From Calditrichota bacterium (GTDB lineage Bacteria; Calditrichota; Calditrichia; RBG-13-44-9), in assembly GCA_016934605.1 (NCBI GenBank), contig JAFGSO010000369.1, positions 1-7,001 of the forward strand: a DNA stretch of 7,001 nt, written 5' to 3'. Within the stretch, counting starts at the first letter, position 1; every line of letters begins with the position of its first letter. Below are positions 6,860-7,001 of this stretch, piece after piece. The translations under genes and the position numbers were made by a program. The notes beneath the pieces were generated by a model that had not been told where the DNA came from, made no database searches, and saw only the letters and a program-made list of their open reading frames with translations.

Positions 6860-6904
6860 GCCTGCTCTCCGCTTTCTTGTTTCTTGTAATCTTGTTTAGC
6901 TTGT
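6860..6904. repeat. Composite CTGCT/CTTGT heptad repeat
   Basis: Heptads GCCTGCT (6860), CTCCGCT (6867), TTCTTGT (6874) and TTCTTGT (6881) follow each other in strict register, then CTTGT cores at 6891 and 6900. The first two units resemble the CTCTGCT family of 299-333 and the rest match the CTTGT family of 74-120, so one array switches family without losing the 7-base phase. The remaining 6905-7001 is AT-rich, with no gene I can support. Confidence 0.75.
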
Positions 6905-7001
6905 CTTTAAAACCGGCGGGATTTTTGCGAAATAGGTTTGATGATGATTTTTCAGATTATAGATGATTTGAAGAGAATTTTTATTCGAAAGGCTGAAGGA
7001 A

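Noticed and set aside
6909..6926. Terminator-like AAAACC...TTTTT after the GT39-type gene
   Set aside because: The arms pair only with mismatches and leave too small a loop; it is not a convincing intrinsic terminator.

Overview
The window is an ordinary stretch of bacterial chromosome with four intact protein genes, set between two intergenic patches of short-period tandem repeats. The outer-membrane-type DUF5916/CBM9-like protein, the bacterial trehalose-synthase-type glycosyltransferase, the visible Shine-Dalgarno sites and the 7-bp intergenic repeat mosaics fit a Gram-negative bacterium of the Bacteroidota/FCB (Fibrobacterota-Chlorobiota-Bacteroidota) sphere, possibly one of its less-studied phyla. 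That assignment is inference; no rRNA or other phylogenetic marker is present. I see no phage genes, transposase, CRISPR array, tRNA or rRNA.

Layout: 1-564 is noncoding and built from several families of 7- to 9-bp degenerate tandem repeats plus a 16-bp perfect inverted repeat. At 565-1974 (+) lies a GT4 glycosyltransferase of the trehalose synthase (TreT) type. At 1952-4141 (-) lies a 729-residue secreted protein with a CBM9-like domain and a DUF5916 barrel; its 3' end overlaps the glycosyltransferase by 23 bp, tail to tail. At 4342-4371 there is a strong intrinsic terminator serving the cold-shock protein gene at 4397-4600 (-). At 4601-5226 lies a long AT-rich divergent intergenic region. 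At 5227-6774 (+) is a multi-pass GT39/PMT_2-type glycosyltransferase with a TTG start. At 6775-7001 is noncoding DNA in which the repeat families of the left end reappear.

The genes do not form one operon. The cold-shock gene is cut off from the DUF5916 gene by its terminator, and the two glycosyltransferases are far apart and read from separate upstream regions. Three of the four bear on the envelope or stress (compatible solute synthesis, outer membrane, membrane glycosylation, RNA chaperone), but nothing in the sequence links them into a pathway. I found no convincing undescribed system. The least ordinary signals are the mosaic repeats on both flanks, the overlapping convergent 3' ends with an extended TreT C-terminus, and a dyad in the cold-shock gene's upstream region.
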